NCBI GenBank assembly: GCA_026120035.1
Contig: JALRME010000004.1
Location: 372,001 to 436,000, forward strand
Origin: Coleophoma eucalyptorum
Taxonomy: Eukaryota; Ascomycota; Leotiomycetes; Helotiales; Dermateaceae
Length of the DNA: 64,000 bases
Reading direction: 5' to 3'
The position numbers and the translations under genes were made by a program. The notes below the pieces were generated by a model that saw only the letters and a list, made by a program, of their open reading frames with translations, searched no databases and was not told the origin of the DNA. Of this stretch, positions 1 through 11,063 are shown one piece after another. Every line of letters starts with the position of its first letter. Position 1 is the stretch's first letter.

Positions 1-1598
1 GCATGGTGTTTAATTTATTGATCAGGAGATTTGTTGGTGCAGATGAGGCAGAGCAGTGGGATATCAGGGCTGTAAGATTACGCCTATTTGCTCAGCTCAA
101 GGTTATCTTAAGCAGGTTCAGGAAAGAACAAAAAGTCGCAAAGACAGAATAAAAGTACTGTTTCAATCCGGTCTTAATCAAGCCTATTCATGATGTTGGC
201 CTTTGTATGCGGACATGCCATAGAGTGAAACTAAACTTTATGCGCCGAGCGGATCAACTTATCCGCGTTCTGACTATCACAACTGTGTGTTAACAGAAGA
301 ATCCATTGGGCCTATTTTTCGCGTATGGTTTCAGCCAACTTCTTGATTCCTTTGCATCTCTTTCGGAGGGAATCCAAAATTTGAGCCCGGCAGCAAGTTG
401 GGAATCATGCAAAAGCGGGGTTACTAAAATGACTCGCCCAGAAAGACAGGGCCCTTGGTTACAGTCTATCTACTTGCTTGATTCCTTATCTGTACTACTC
501 TACTACCTTTGCTATCTACAGGAGTTAAGGAAAGAATCAAAAATCAAGAAGAGGGGCAAGCAACCATTCTGGTTTCCTGCGTCTCGCCTATTAAAAGGGG
601 TGGAAGTTTAGCGAGCAGAGGCTGAATAACAGCAGCATGTGGTGGTGCCTTGACTCACCGAAGCACCGCACTTCTCTCTGCCTAGTTCCCATGGCTTTGG
701 TTTTTTCACTATTTATGCTTCCTGCTCTGATCATGTATAACTCACTTGTGTGCTTTGACGGTGCTGATTGTCCATGTTGGAGCCACTGGTGCAATTTCTC
801 AATTTAACATATATTTGTTGTAGCAGGCAGGCACTCCTCCCTTACCTTAGTGTATGAGTTTCAGCTTACCGTATACGAAGTAAAAAGGGCATTATCGTTG
901 TGAGCATCGCAAGTTAATCGTAATTTGCCTCAGGTTGCCAGTGTACATTGTGGTGTGGAAAGGACGACTCTAGAACTACGCGGCTGGACAACTCAAGTCG
1001 TCACGGTTACCTGCTGTCATAAACGACGCGGCTATGCCTTCCCTCTAGATTGTAATACCAAAGCAAACAGAACCCCAGTTCCTGACGAAAGTCCTGTTTT
1101 GACAACGCAACAGAATTCTGCAGGCGACAGACTACATTCATGGTTTCTTTACCCCCGGAAGCAGGTCCTTCTTTATCGCCAGAATCTTATAAGGCAGACA
1201 ACGAGAATATATGATATTTTCAAGGTGGTACTTGGCACGAGGTCAGCGATGTCGTGAGCAATCTTGACCAGATCTCAGACCAGGAAAATTCCTCTCACAG
1301 CCGTCGAAAATCTGCGGATCTTGCCAGGGCTCACTCAGCCTCTTCATTATATGCTAACGGTGTATTCCATGAGTCTAAGAATCGGTCCAGCAAAGCTTTA
1401 GCTCCCACACAAGTTTCCACGCGTTATGAATCTTATTCCCAACTGGACTCGCCGACATCGACATGCGCTATCCCTCTTTTCCCACCCGTCACAAACATAT
1501 TCTCAATTCCACGACTTCCTCGTTATCATTCACATCCCATCGACAGCATCGGAGAACAGCTGCCAATATCGCCTCCGCATCCTGTTAGTGATTTAATC
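1..1598. other. Left flank and probable 5' leader of the Gln/Pro-rich gene
   Basis: No convincing gene is seen in bases 1-1138. An ATG at 1140 opens a 24-codon reading frame that ends in TGA at 1212. The same frame then stays open, without an ATG, into the gene that starts at 1599. This may be an upstream ORF or a 5' exon that I could not connect. No tRNA or repeat was recognised. Confidence 0.4.
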
Positions 1599-3941
1599 AT
1601 GGCGTCAGGCCAAGAATCTACGCCGTGGACCAGTAACTGTTCGCCTACACAATCTTCGTCTTCTGGTCAGACACCCCAGCATGGAAAGACTTTCAAGCGC
1701 AAAGCAGACTTGAACTCTAACGACTCCGAGGCGAAGAGAGCAAAGCTGGAGCCAGAACATGGTCCAGCTGGTAGTCTGGATGAGCAATGGCTATCAGATT
1801 TCGACCCCGGACCAGTTCCCAATGATGTAAGTTGTGCTTTCTTGTCATGCTCTTCGATTAGTGGCACTAATATAACATTTCAGATGATAGAGTTCTTCAA
1901 TTTCATGCCTCCAAGTGAGGCGCAGGATTTCCTCACGTTTGGTGCCAATCAAATTGTGTGGGACGCCATCAATAACGGTTGGGGAGAACTGAAAATAATA
2001 AACAATGCGTCCGGTGTTGAGTCAGCTACAGGTCAATTCATCACCAACGACTTCGGCTTTGACTATAGCGCTATGCTCCTTGAACATACTCAAGATAGTC
2101 TTCCCATTCATTCGGCAGCAGCACCAGTACTTCAATCATCTCAGAATGAATCGAGCGATCAGGCAATTTTATCGCAAGAAATACCGAGTCAGCAGCAGCA
2201 AAAGCCTTCAACAGCATATCCATCACCCCCTCAGCAAGACGGTGAACAGAATACCACTCAGAATATCCAGGGACAACCGGCATCAATTCCACAATTTTCA
2301 TCTGCAATACCAAACTCACTATCCCAAAATAAGTCCCACGTGCAACCAACATCCAGCCAGCACCAGGACGCATCTGTAATATCACTTCTGTCTTGCTCAC
2401 AGCCACCAGATGAGCAGGAGACTTCTCAAGATATTCCCCGACAGCTGTTATCAGACCAAAACCGCCTACCATCAGACCAAATAATACCTATACCAGCACC
2501 AGATGCAACATTCCAGCTACAAGAACAAGCCCCCGGTGAACTACCGTCCAATTTTGAGGACGTTGTCGGTCAACTACCAGCAAGCCAACAATTACCAGGA
2601 TCTTTACCAGCTCGCTTACCTGGACCGTTACCTAACCTACCACTCTACCTATCATCTGGCCCTGGTTCTAAGAGACGTCTAAGAAATCGGCGGTTGTCAT
2701 CTCACAGCCCATCACAGTCACTGGCTTTGGGGCTAGGACAGGCTCAATCAGTTCCATCTCCTCATCAAAAGCCTATAACTGGACAAGAAATTCCACCTCC
2801 CTGGCAGAGGATTTCAAGTCCGCAAACCCATCCTCCACCTCAAGGCTATCCAGTTCAATTCCTCCAGCTTCCTGACAAATTTTTGCCAGCGCCGCCCCAT
2901 TTACCACAATCACGTCCACCGCCAGCAAACCCATTGCCATTAGGACCATGTAATTCCTATTCTGGACAGGTCCTAACTCCACAAAATCCTATGGCCCAAG
3001 GCTTTTATCAAGACAATCAATGGCAGTTTAGGTCTGGCCAACAACCTTACACACAACCTTATGGCGTACCAAATTACCAAGGCGACCAGTCATTAGTAGT
3101 ACTTCCTTTGCAGGAATATGTTCCATTCACAGCGCCTCAACCACAATTCCAGAGTGGGCAACATATTCATCAAGGCGGCCACTCATCCCCTTCTATGGCG
3201 TTTCCACTATCACGTCCTTCACAAAACCCATCGCATCATCCACAACCAAATTATTGGCAGCCTCCTCCAATTCCACCATGCGCTCTGTACAACCAGCCGT
3301 TTCATGTTCCACATCCTGTTACTCACCAAGGTGCTCACTCACAGTCATTCCCAAGCGCAACAGCACCTGGCAGAGCAGGTTCAAATCCAACAATGCAAGG
3401 TCCACCACCAAAGAGCTGGATAGCACCAAGATCACAATCTCGAAATAGCACTCCAAACGCACAAAATGCATACCACAATCCTCCTTATCCCCAGCAACCT
3501 TGGCCAAAACAGTTCCAGCAGCTGGGACCGGTTATTCACTCACCAATGGGAGCATGTATGCAAGGAAATCTTATGCCTCAGATGGGTGGACAAAATGCTC
3601 CTGTAATGACAAATCACCATCATTACCACTCACACTATTCTCAACCCCAACCTCCACCTTCCCCTCCCCCTCCCCCAAACTATCCTCCACCGCCTCCGCC
3701 TCCCTCGCCTCCTCGGGATGGTAACTGATTTCCCTCACAGCATTCCCCCTCGCAAATTCTCCACATGCCCCAAGCGACGATGCAGCAGAACGAACCGCCC
3801 CTCCCCCGCAAAGCCGATCAATATGGCTGGCAGTTCCCTGCACCAGTCTCGACGAGATTTGACGAAGCATTCTTTGCAGTGCCTTATGACAGTTCCTGTA
3901 TTCTGAAATGGGAGGATCTCAGACCTTTGGAACACATGTAG
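1599..3941 (+). CDS. Gln/Pro-rich protein of unknown function; C-terminus lies beyond an in-frame TGA
   Basis: I do not recognise the family. The start chosen is the ATG at 1599, which has a good context (ATCATGGCG). The frame is open upstream to 1215 but has no ATG there. An in-frame 57-nt intron at 1827-1883 has a GTAAGT donor and a CAG acceptor. After a short nuclear-type basic stretch (KRKADLN) and one ordered-looking segment near residues 80-110, the protein is almost entirely Gln-, Pro- and Ser-rich, ending in poly-Pro. The frame meets TGA at 3726. The same frame continues from 3741 to a TAG at 3939 with clearly coding sequence rich in Trp, Tyr and Phe (for example QYGWQFPAPVSTRFDEAFF). 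The simplest explanation is an intron at 3603-3740 (GTAATG donor, CTGAT branch site, CACAG acceptor). Retention of that intron would give a protein stopping at 3728. A disordered transcription or RNA-linked factor is possible, but this is unproven. Confidence 0.65.
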
Positions 3942-4035
3942 AAGAGTATTGATTATGGTCTTTTGTTATGGAGTTATAGATTGGATACCAGATTCTGTAG
4001 CATTCAGAAATAGGTGGATTGTGTCTTTGTGTAGC

Positions 4036-4048
4036 GGGGGGGGGGGGG
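4036..4048. repeat. Poly-G tract (13 nt)
   Basis: An uninterrupted run of G lies in the gap between two convergent genes. Similar runs of 11-14 G or C occur at 4425-4438, 39489-39499 and 51580-51591. Confidence 0.9.
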
Positions 4049-4209
4049 CTTCCTGTGTTTGTATAACCTGAAATTGTAGAGTCCAATTACGTCTATTATA
4101 CATGCAGCGAAATCAAGTTGAACTCTGTGAAAAGCAATCCGGCCACTCAGCAACGCCAATCCGTTCCTATTTCTTCAAGCAGCCTTTCTATTACTCTACT
4201 AGTAGAGCT

Positions 4210-5036
4210 TCAAGTATATTGCCAAGCGCCAAAAGCATTAGTAGGAGTCGCGTGTGGCAGCAAGCCGTCCAACTCAACACAATCAGTACGGTTGAACTGT
4301 GGTGTCACGCCGTAGATCTTATACGTAGTAGGACCATCTACAGGCGAATACACAGGACATGCCAAGACGCCGCCTGTGGAAGATAAGTTAGTACAACTAC
4401 TAAGGCAAGCAGAACCCCCCCCCCCCCCGCGGGCCCTCCTCGCCGGAAGCAAGCCAACTTACCAACTGTAGCATTATACGCCTGGAAAGTAAAGACGGTA
4501 TATGGCTCCTCCTCTTCGCACTCGGGCGTGATGGTCTTGTTTTGCCAGCCGCCCTGGTACGCGCCAATGGGCACGAAGGCCGAATGCGCCTGCGTGAAGC
4601 CGTACAGCCCTTCTTTGGTCACGTAGGTTGCTTGGCCGCCGGGGACTTCGACCTAGAGGTTTTGGAGATCTGAGTCAGTGTTTTAAATTTTTTTTTTTCT
4701 TGTCAGGGTTGAGGGGTATGGGGGATTGTTAAATTCGGGGTGGTTTTGTATGTATCCGAGTTTTTGGGGAGGGGTTGGTGAAGCTCTTACCCATAAAGCA
4801 CCGGTGCCTGCAAAGATGGTGCCTGTGACGTTGGGACAGTTTGGCTCAACGGACGTGGGGCAGTAGGTTGCGGGTGAGTCGGTTTCTCCTAGAGTGAAGG
4901 ATGCGCCGCCTGCGACGACGAATTGGCCGTCGAAAGCACTGCCGGGGAGGGACGCGGTCATGGAGAATAGAGTCGCTGTGGTGGTGTCCAATAAGGCAAG
5001 GACGGCGCCAAGCACAGTGAGGGATTTGGTAAACAT
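4210..5036 (-). CDS. Secreted IgE-binding-protein-like, 199 aa
   Basis: This is a small secreted protein of the fungal family usually annotated 'IgE-binding protein', after homologues detected as allergens. Its biological role is unknown. Exons on the minus strand are 5036-4791, 4652-4463 and 4373-4210. Introns have GTAAGA/CTAG and GTAAGT/CACAG ends, and the second contains a GTACTAACT branch site and a 14-nt C run. The three exons sum to 600 nt with phases that agree. Residues 1-21 form a signal peptide ending near TTTATL. Family landmarks follow: a Cys-containing segment (TYCPTSVEPNCP), the block VEVPGGQATYV, the block GFTQAHSAF, a late GVLACP and a C-terminal AWQY. Three N-x-S/T sequons suggest glycosylation. 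Confidence 0.85.
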
Positions 5037-5745
5037 TGTGAAAGTACGTATTGATATAGGGTATGTTGCAGTGGGTGTATTATTGACTTGATGGGTTCAG
5101 ATAGGATTGCATTGGCTTGTCAAGGCCCAGGGGATCAGTCACTTAAATAATACAACAAGGGTTCTGATATTAAAGCATGTCATACAAAACGTTCGTATTT
5201 GAATCAATATAGTTTATTCCCACTGCAGTCCAATCTGATAGCCAAGTCCCTACCCTGCGTCATGGAGAATTAGCAAGGAGGCGAGTAGGTTGTGAACCTG
5301 CTCGTATTTGACAATAGGCGACACGGCATGTGATGCAGTACCGATCGCCCGCTTTCTCAGAGGACACTGGTTATTGGGCAGACCGTCAACCCGGCGAATC
5401 GGCGTCGAATAAGCATGAATTAAGCGACGTCGATCATCTAGTAGCCCAAAGGAATTCCTGGAGACTGGCGCAACTGGCTTCTATTTCGGGAACAAGGGGT
5501 CTCTTTGCCGCACCGACTTGATGTTGTTTACTAAAGTAGGTGAGGGATCTGAACAGATTGGCAAGTCCTCGTCATACTTCAGCCTTAAGTCCTCGCAGAT
5601 ACGAAACGCTGTGGCCGTGATCACTGCATTCGTCTACACAGATCAGAGAAGGCAGCCTTTGACGTCGAGTACCACGTTACATCTTGCTGAGCCTCCTACT
5701 TCGCTTTATTCTGAATTAAGAATAATGCCATCATCTCATCAAATT
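5037..5745. other. Intergenic, 709 bp
   Basis: This is the upstream region of the secreted-protein gene and the 3' side of URN1. Nothing gene-like was recognised. Confidence 0.5.
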
Positions 5746-7558
5746 CTACTCTGTCCGGTCAATATCCATGAGATGGTCTTTGAGTCCTTTCTTTGTGACA
5801 TTCATAGCCCGTGCTATTTCGGCCTCTTCCTCCCTCAGTCGCCCTTTGCCATACTCCAGGCTTCGCTGCTGTCGTTTCTTTTCTTCCGCAACCGCCCTTT
5901 CTCTATCTTCAAGCGCCTTCTGTCGCCTTTCGCGGTCCTTTCTTACTCGGACTGCTTCTTCTGTCTCTTCTGCTTCTGCTGCTTCTGGAGGTGGAGCTAG
6001 GGTGGAGATGTATCCTTCGATCAAGGGATCTCGTACTGATGGGTCCAGAGATATGTATCTGATATCGGCTAGGACTGCAGGTGGAAGATGTGAGGTCAGT
6101 GTTGCGTTGTTGAGGAGTGAAAGCGACTGCGCCTTAAGCAAAGTCGTAAGATCAGATTTCAAAGTCGATTGCGGAAGCTTTAGTCGATTGATATGCTCGC
6201 GGTAAAACTTCTCCCGATCTTTATCTGCAAGCGCCGTGTCTCTCATCTCTGCCTCTTTCTTATACTTCCTCTTGAATTCTGGCCAGTACAGCTTCGGAGT
6301 AGCTTGCTTCTGGAGAAAGGCCAGGTATGGAATTCGCGGGTCTTTCTTTTCCTCCTTGGCCCTTAATTCCCTCAACTGCTTAATCTTCTCCCTACTCCAA
6401 TCCTCCCAAACTTCCCTCCTGGCTTTCATCGTCGTCAAAGCGGTATATCTTGTGTCATCAACAAGCCTGCCCTCCTCAACCAGCTTATCCCACGGACTGT
6501 AAGGATTAATACCGAAGTCGTTGAGTAGGTCCTTGAATAATGCGGCCGAGTCTTCCTCTGATAACTCCAATCCTTCTACTCCTTCTTCCCAATTCTCCAT
6601 ATTTCCATCATCATACTCACCAGGATCCAGACCATATTCCTGGCCCATTTGAGCTAACTGGAATGCAATGTCATCCTCGTTAAACTCGACAGGTTCGTCC
6701 GGAGCATCCTCCTCAGTCCGCTGTCTCTTGGACGGATTTCCTTCTTCTTCTCCCTCGCCTCCCTCCTCTGCCTCATCATCTGTTACCTCGACTTCCTCAT
6801 ACTCAGAGCTGTCTTCAGCCTCTACGTCTTCTTCGGGCTCTTTTTGTACTGCTGTTGGTGCAGTAGCTCCTGGGGGTCCTTCAGTTTGTTTGTCTGCGTT
6901 TAGAGCATCGGCTTTCTCCTTAATACGCAGCTGATCAAGAGCTAGAATCCCGTCCTTCAACTTGTCCGGAATGCGCCAGTAACTTTGATTTTTCTCGGTG
7001 TTGAACACAAATCTCCTACCAAGCTTCGTATGTACTAATTCCCACGGTTCACATCCAGGGATTGGGTGCCGTGACTTAGGCTTATCTGTAGGCTGAGGTC
7101 GTCCTTCTCTATGTTGGTGGCCACCTCTGCCGCCTCTCTGTCCTTGAAATCCACCTCGACCATTCGGGTGGGTCCCCTGCGGAGGAAAGCCATCGAAAGT
7201 AGTTCCAGCACTTGGTATACTTCCGATTGCTTGATATTGCAAGAAACTTTGGGATGGATCGACAGGACCCGGTGGAAATCCAGCTGCCACCGGAGGCGCA
7301 GCTGATTTGTCTACTGGTCGCGTATATGTAGATTGTTTGGTTTCGGCATTGTAGTAATAAGAATGCCCTGATCAGAGAGTACAGTTAGCACAAATCTCAC
7401 CAAAAAGACAGTATGGAGGCCTTTTGCATCTTGCTTCACAAGACATGATCTAAATGATAGAGGGGCATTCCTATATACTGACCTGTTGGAGCTTTATGCT
7501 CTGTCCAACCTGGAGGAAGAGGTGGAGGACCGGCAGGGCGATGGGTAGATTTCAACAT
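5746..7558 (-). CDS. URN1: WW/FF-domain splicing factor, Urn1-like, 565 aa
   Basis: Homologues (yeast Urn1, S. pombe Dre4, related to TCERG1/CA150) associate with the spliceosome in the nucleus. Exons are 7558-7483 and 7367-5746. The 115-nt intron (GTCAGT...ATCAG) splits a WW domain at about residues 14-47, with LPPGW before it and a Tyr-rich strand and TRP after it. A degenerate second WW-like segment lies near 130-161. An RGG-rich linker lies between them. A long acidic stretch and a basic KRQR signal precede a single FF domain at about 300-351 (LFKDLLNDFG...VWEDW). The C-terminus is a charged helix. The start chosen is the Met 13 residues before LPPGW. An in-frame ATG about 45 codons further upstream would give a longer N-terminus. 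It shares a 325-bp divergent promoter with the proteasome gene. Confidence 0.88.
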
Positions 7559-7883
7559 TTTTCGCGCATAGTATGTTGCGTGCTTTGTCTTGCTGGCGGG
7601 CGTTGGAGCACAAATAGAAGTGATTGTTTTCCTGAGTGAGGGTCTGGGAGCATTCAGAAATTCGACTTGGAATAAAATCCGCGACCATGTCATTGCTGCC
7701 TGAGGTTGCAAGGGTGCGCTAGCCACGCGTGGAAGCGTGCCTGGAGCTTCATGAGCTTCCCTCTCACGCCTTGTCCAATTCTCCCCCCAAACCACTCCAA
7801 TACCACATCTACAACGCTCGTCACATAGTCATACACCCTGCCGAGCTGTGCAGATTGATACTTTCTTCAGATACACGCCCATC
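7559..7883. promoter_or_regulatory. Divergent promoter region URN1/PRE9, 325 bp
   Basis: This is the gap between two opposite-facing start codons. No specific element was identified with confidence. Confidence 0.5.
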
Positions 7884-8803
7884 ATGTCACGAAGATACGA
7901 TTCCAGAGTACGAGGCCTAAACCAGCTATGTTTCCAATATCACAGCTAACAAGATGTCCAGACTACTATCTTCTCGCCCGAAGGACGTCTTTACCAAGTC
8001 GAATATGCTCTCGAGGCCATCTCTCATGCTGGTACGGCATTAGGTATATTGGCAAAGGATGGAATTGTATTGGCAGCAGAGCGAAAGGTCACAAGCAAGC
8101 TGTTGGAGCAGGACACTTCAGCAGAGAAGCTGTACATCTTGAACGAGTATGCTGAACCAAGACTCTCTTCTGAGTGCTTAGAGACTAACTTTCATTCAGC
8201 AATATGATCTGCGCTGTTGCGGGAATGACTGCCGACGCAAACATCCTCATCAACTATGCACGACAAGCTGCCCAACGATATCTCCTCACCTACAACGAAG
8301 ACATCCCTTGCGAACAACTTGTGCGAAGATTATGTGATTTGAAGCAAGGTTACACTCAACATGGTGGTCTGCGACCATTCGGTGTGTCATTCATCTATGC
8401 TGGATACGACCCGCAGAGACAGTTCCAACTCTACCAGAGCAATCCCAGTGGTAACTATGGAGGATGGAAGGCTACCAGCGTTGGAGCAAACAATGCTAGC
8501 GCACAGAGTTTGTTGAAGCAAGACTACAAGGAGGACTGCGACTTGAAGGAGGCTTGTGGCATGGCTGTGAAGGTACTGAGTAAGACTATGGACTCAACCA
8601 AGTTGAGCAGTGAGAAGAGTATGCCCATCCTCCCTGAACGATTGGCACCAAACACTAATGATATTCTAGTTGAGTTTGCCACTGTTGGAAAGACTAAGGA
8701 TGGCCGAATCTACCACCACTTGTGGGGCGCTGATGAGATTACGACATTATTGAAGGAACACGATCTGGCAAAGGATGAGGCGTCGGATGCGGTTGTCGGT
8801 TAG
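7884..8803 (+). CDS. PRE9: 20S proteasome subunit alpha-3 (PSMA4/Pre9), 270 aa
   Basis: This is a structural alpha-ring subunit of the 20S proteasome, found in cytosol and nucleus. Exons are 7884-7907, 7962-8146 and 8200-8803, and the phases agree to give 813 nt. The first exon is only 24 nt and encodes MSRRYDSR. Exon 2 completes the alpha-subunit signature ([20 protein letters not shown]), and the fold continues through [30 protein letters not shown] and [14 protein letters not shown]. Those blocks identify the alpha-3/PSMA4 type rather than another alpha subunit. Like all alpha subunits it lacks a catalytic N-terminal Thr. Length is normal for the family. Confidence 0.95.
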
Positions 8804-11063
8804 ATATGGAAATTGTAATGGAAAGTCGGATTACGACTATGTAACAATAAAAACGGCATTGCAAACAAGATGCTTGCCCTTCTACAAAACATCTTCGAGG
8901 TGTTGTTTTCGATATGTGATAAAGTGGTGATGATAAAAGGCTTTTGCCCCGTCTTCTCCCTCCACCTATCAGTCCAGCTTTGCTTCCCATTGTGAACTCT
9001 TACTCGCTCACCTCCAGCTCCAAAGCCTATCCAGTCAGAATGTCTAAAGGCATCACCTGCGCCTGTCAAGTTCGACCTCAATCATGCTGGCGTGGCTATA
9101 ATAATGTAAGAATAACACGCAATACCCCATCGCCCCGTCTATGACGATAGGCAGTAAGCTACTGGTAAGGACCCCTTGATTGGATAGACCATAAAAGATC
9201 CGTCTGTCCTAGCGGTGCTGTATATATTTCCTCGAGTGCTTTTCCGCATCTACTAAACCGATCAACGGAGCATATCCGTCTAGAAGTGACTGAAGAATAT
9301 CTGAGTAATCATATGTGTGATGAAGCCAAGGATTCACCAAGCACAAGCATCCCCTCGCGGGTAACAAGAAATAAAGACGTGGTTTCAGGGACTGTCATGG
9401 ATTGCGCTGGGTATCAATTTGATAGGTCGTGTTACGATGAATTGTTTTTTTTTTGGGAAACAGGCTTAGAGCTATAGTATCCTATATGCCACTGTGGTGT
9501 ATCCGTACAGGTTGTGACAAATTCGAGGGATACCTTCTGTATTTATTGTGTGTTCGTTAGAAAGATGATGATACAGACAACAGCGGTGGGCGCAGGATGC
9601 ACTATCCTATGAGTGGCAATGTAGCTGAGTCCAAGGGGGAAGATCAGCGCAATCAATTCTTCAATTATGTTTTTCAAATATTGCAATGTGCAAGATTGTG
9701 GCAGACCGAGTGTTCCTGATCGTGGATGCGGCGTCAAAACAAGAAGAAACACAATAGAGCGTTGGTCATCTAAAGTTGCCTTCAAATCATCAGTATACCC
9801 GGTATTCATGATAGTTGATAGAAGATAATTCAACAGCTGATAGAAGATAATTCAACAATGAATTTCATTTTGTGCCGCTGTTCCAAGTACAACAAGCCAG
9901 GCGTGTTTACTTTCATCGTTTATAAGCGACAGGAAGCTTTAACCTCCCCGAATGTATATCATTACTCTCACTTGTTCAGCATTTAATGCAGGAACAGACA
10001 TTTTCCTTGGCTATGCAACTGAGTTGACGCGGTTTTTGAAGCTGGTTGATAGTTTTTTTTAGTTATACTTAGAGAGGATCTTAGAGTAGGAAGTCTAGTT
10101 GAGACTTCGAAGTTTGGAAGTGAGAGTGGTGGGAAGAATGGGGAGGGGAAGCAGCAGAATAATGAATTATTTCCTGTTAGAAAATACTAAATCCATAGCT
10201 GAGAAACTCCTACAGGCAAAGAGAGCGCTTATTTCTCTTGGGTTGATTATGGACTGTCATTTCATGGCAAGGATCCATTGTATATGTGATGTACAAAACT
10301 TCATGTGAGGTAAGAATAGTTTGCAAGTTAGGCAAACCACAAATTTTCTTGCGAGAAGCTCCCGCACAAGCAAAAGTGGATTTACTGGCACCGAAATTAA
10401 GCTCGTGCCTGATAGAGGCTTTGATCCTATGAAGAAACGGTGATGTACCGCTTCAAACCCATTTCTTAAGAAATAACAAATGTGTAATATCCCAGAATAG
10501 TCTCATAGAAATTCGGTTTCTTATGGCCAGGTTTAGTTGTAGAAGTGACTGACGATCCCGGACCCAGTATGATTCGGGATTCGCAATTACAATGTTCCTA
10601 TGGTTGAAATGATTTCGATTGTTTAAACGAGCCTTTGTCGCTTGAATTCGCACCGATTAGATAGTATTGTCACCACCCTATTAAAGCTAAGTCTTGGAAA
10701 AATAGTATAGTAGTCTCAGTTGACGAGAACAAAGCACCTTATTCACTTAATATTGTTCTGGATGTATCCAAATCACGCGAATGTAAGAAATCGGCAAATT
10801 TTTAAGCTATACATAAATTTGCGCGTCCTCAGATTCTGTCTTTCTTTCCTGCCCCCTTTTTTTTTCTTTGTCCGCATTGAACTCTTGAACTTCACTCACT
10901 GCTGGTCACAAGGATGCGACAATTGACAAACATCTTTCTTAATCATTGACACTGTCATCGGCGCGAATGCTACTTTTCGACACAACTTGGACATTCACTT
11001 TCATTATTCTGACTGGAGACCGTCCGACTCCCGCATATTTTCTGCTTGTCCCAAAGCTCTCTC
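8804..11063. other. Intergenic, 2.26 kb
   Basis: No gene, tRNA or transposon could be supported. The stretch is AT-rich with short open frames that lack conserved features. A 20-bp direct repeat occurs at 9816-9857. Confidence 0.5.
9816..9857. repeat. 20-bp direct repeat, two copies
   Basis: Two identical 20-nt units (TGATAGAAG...TTCAACA) lie at 9816-9835 and 9838-9857, separated by 2 nt. This is a simple tandem duplication. Confidence 0.85.

Noticed and set aside
306..611. 101-codon open frame near the left edge
   Set aside because: No ATG start, no conserved motif, no splice or promoter support.
3721..3740. A 20-nt intron (GTAACT...CACAG) at the end of the Gln/Pro-rich gene
   Set aside because: Too short for spliceosomal removal, and it shifts the downstream frame away from the protein-like tail.
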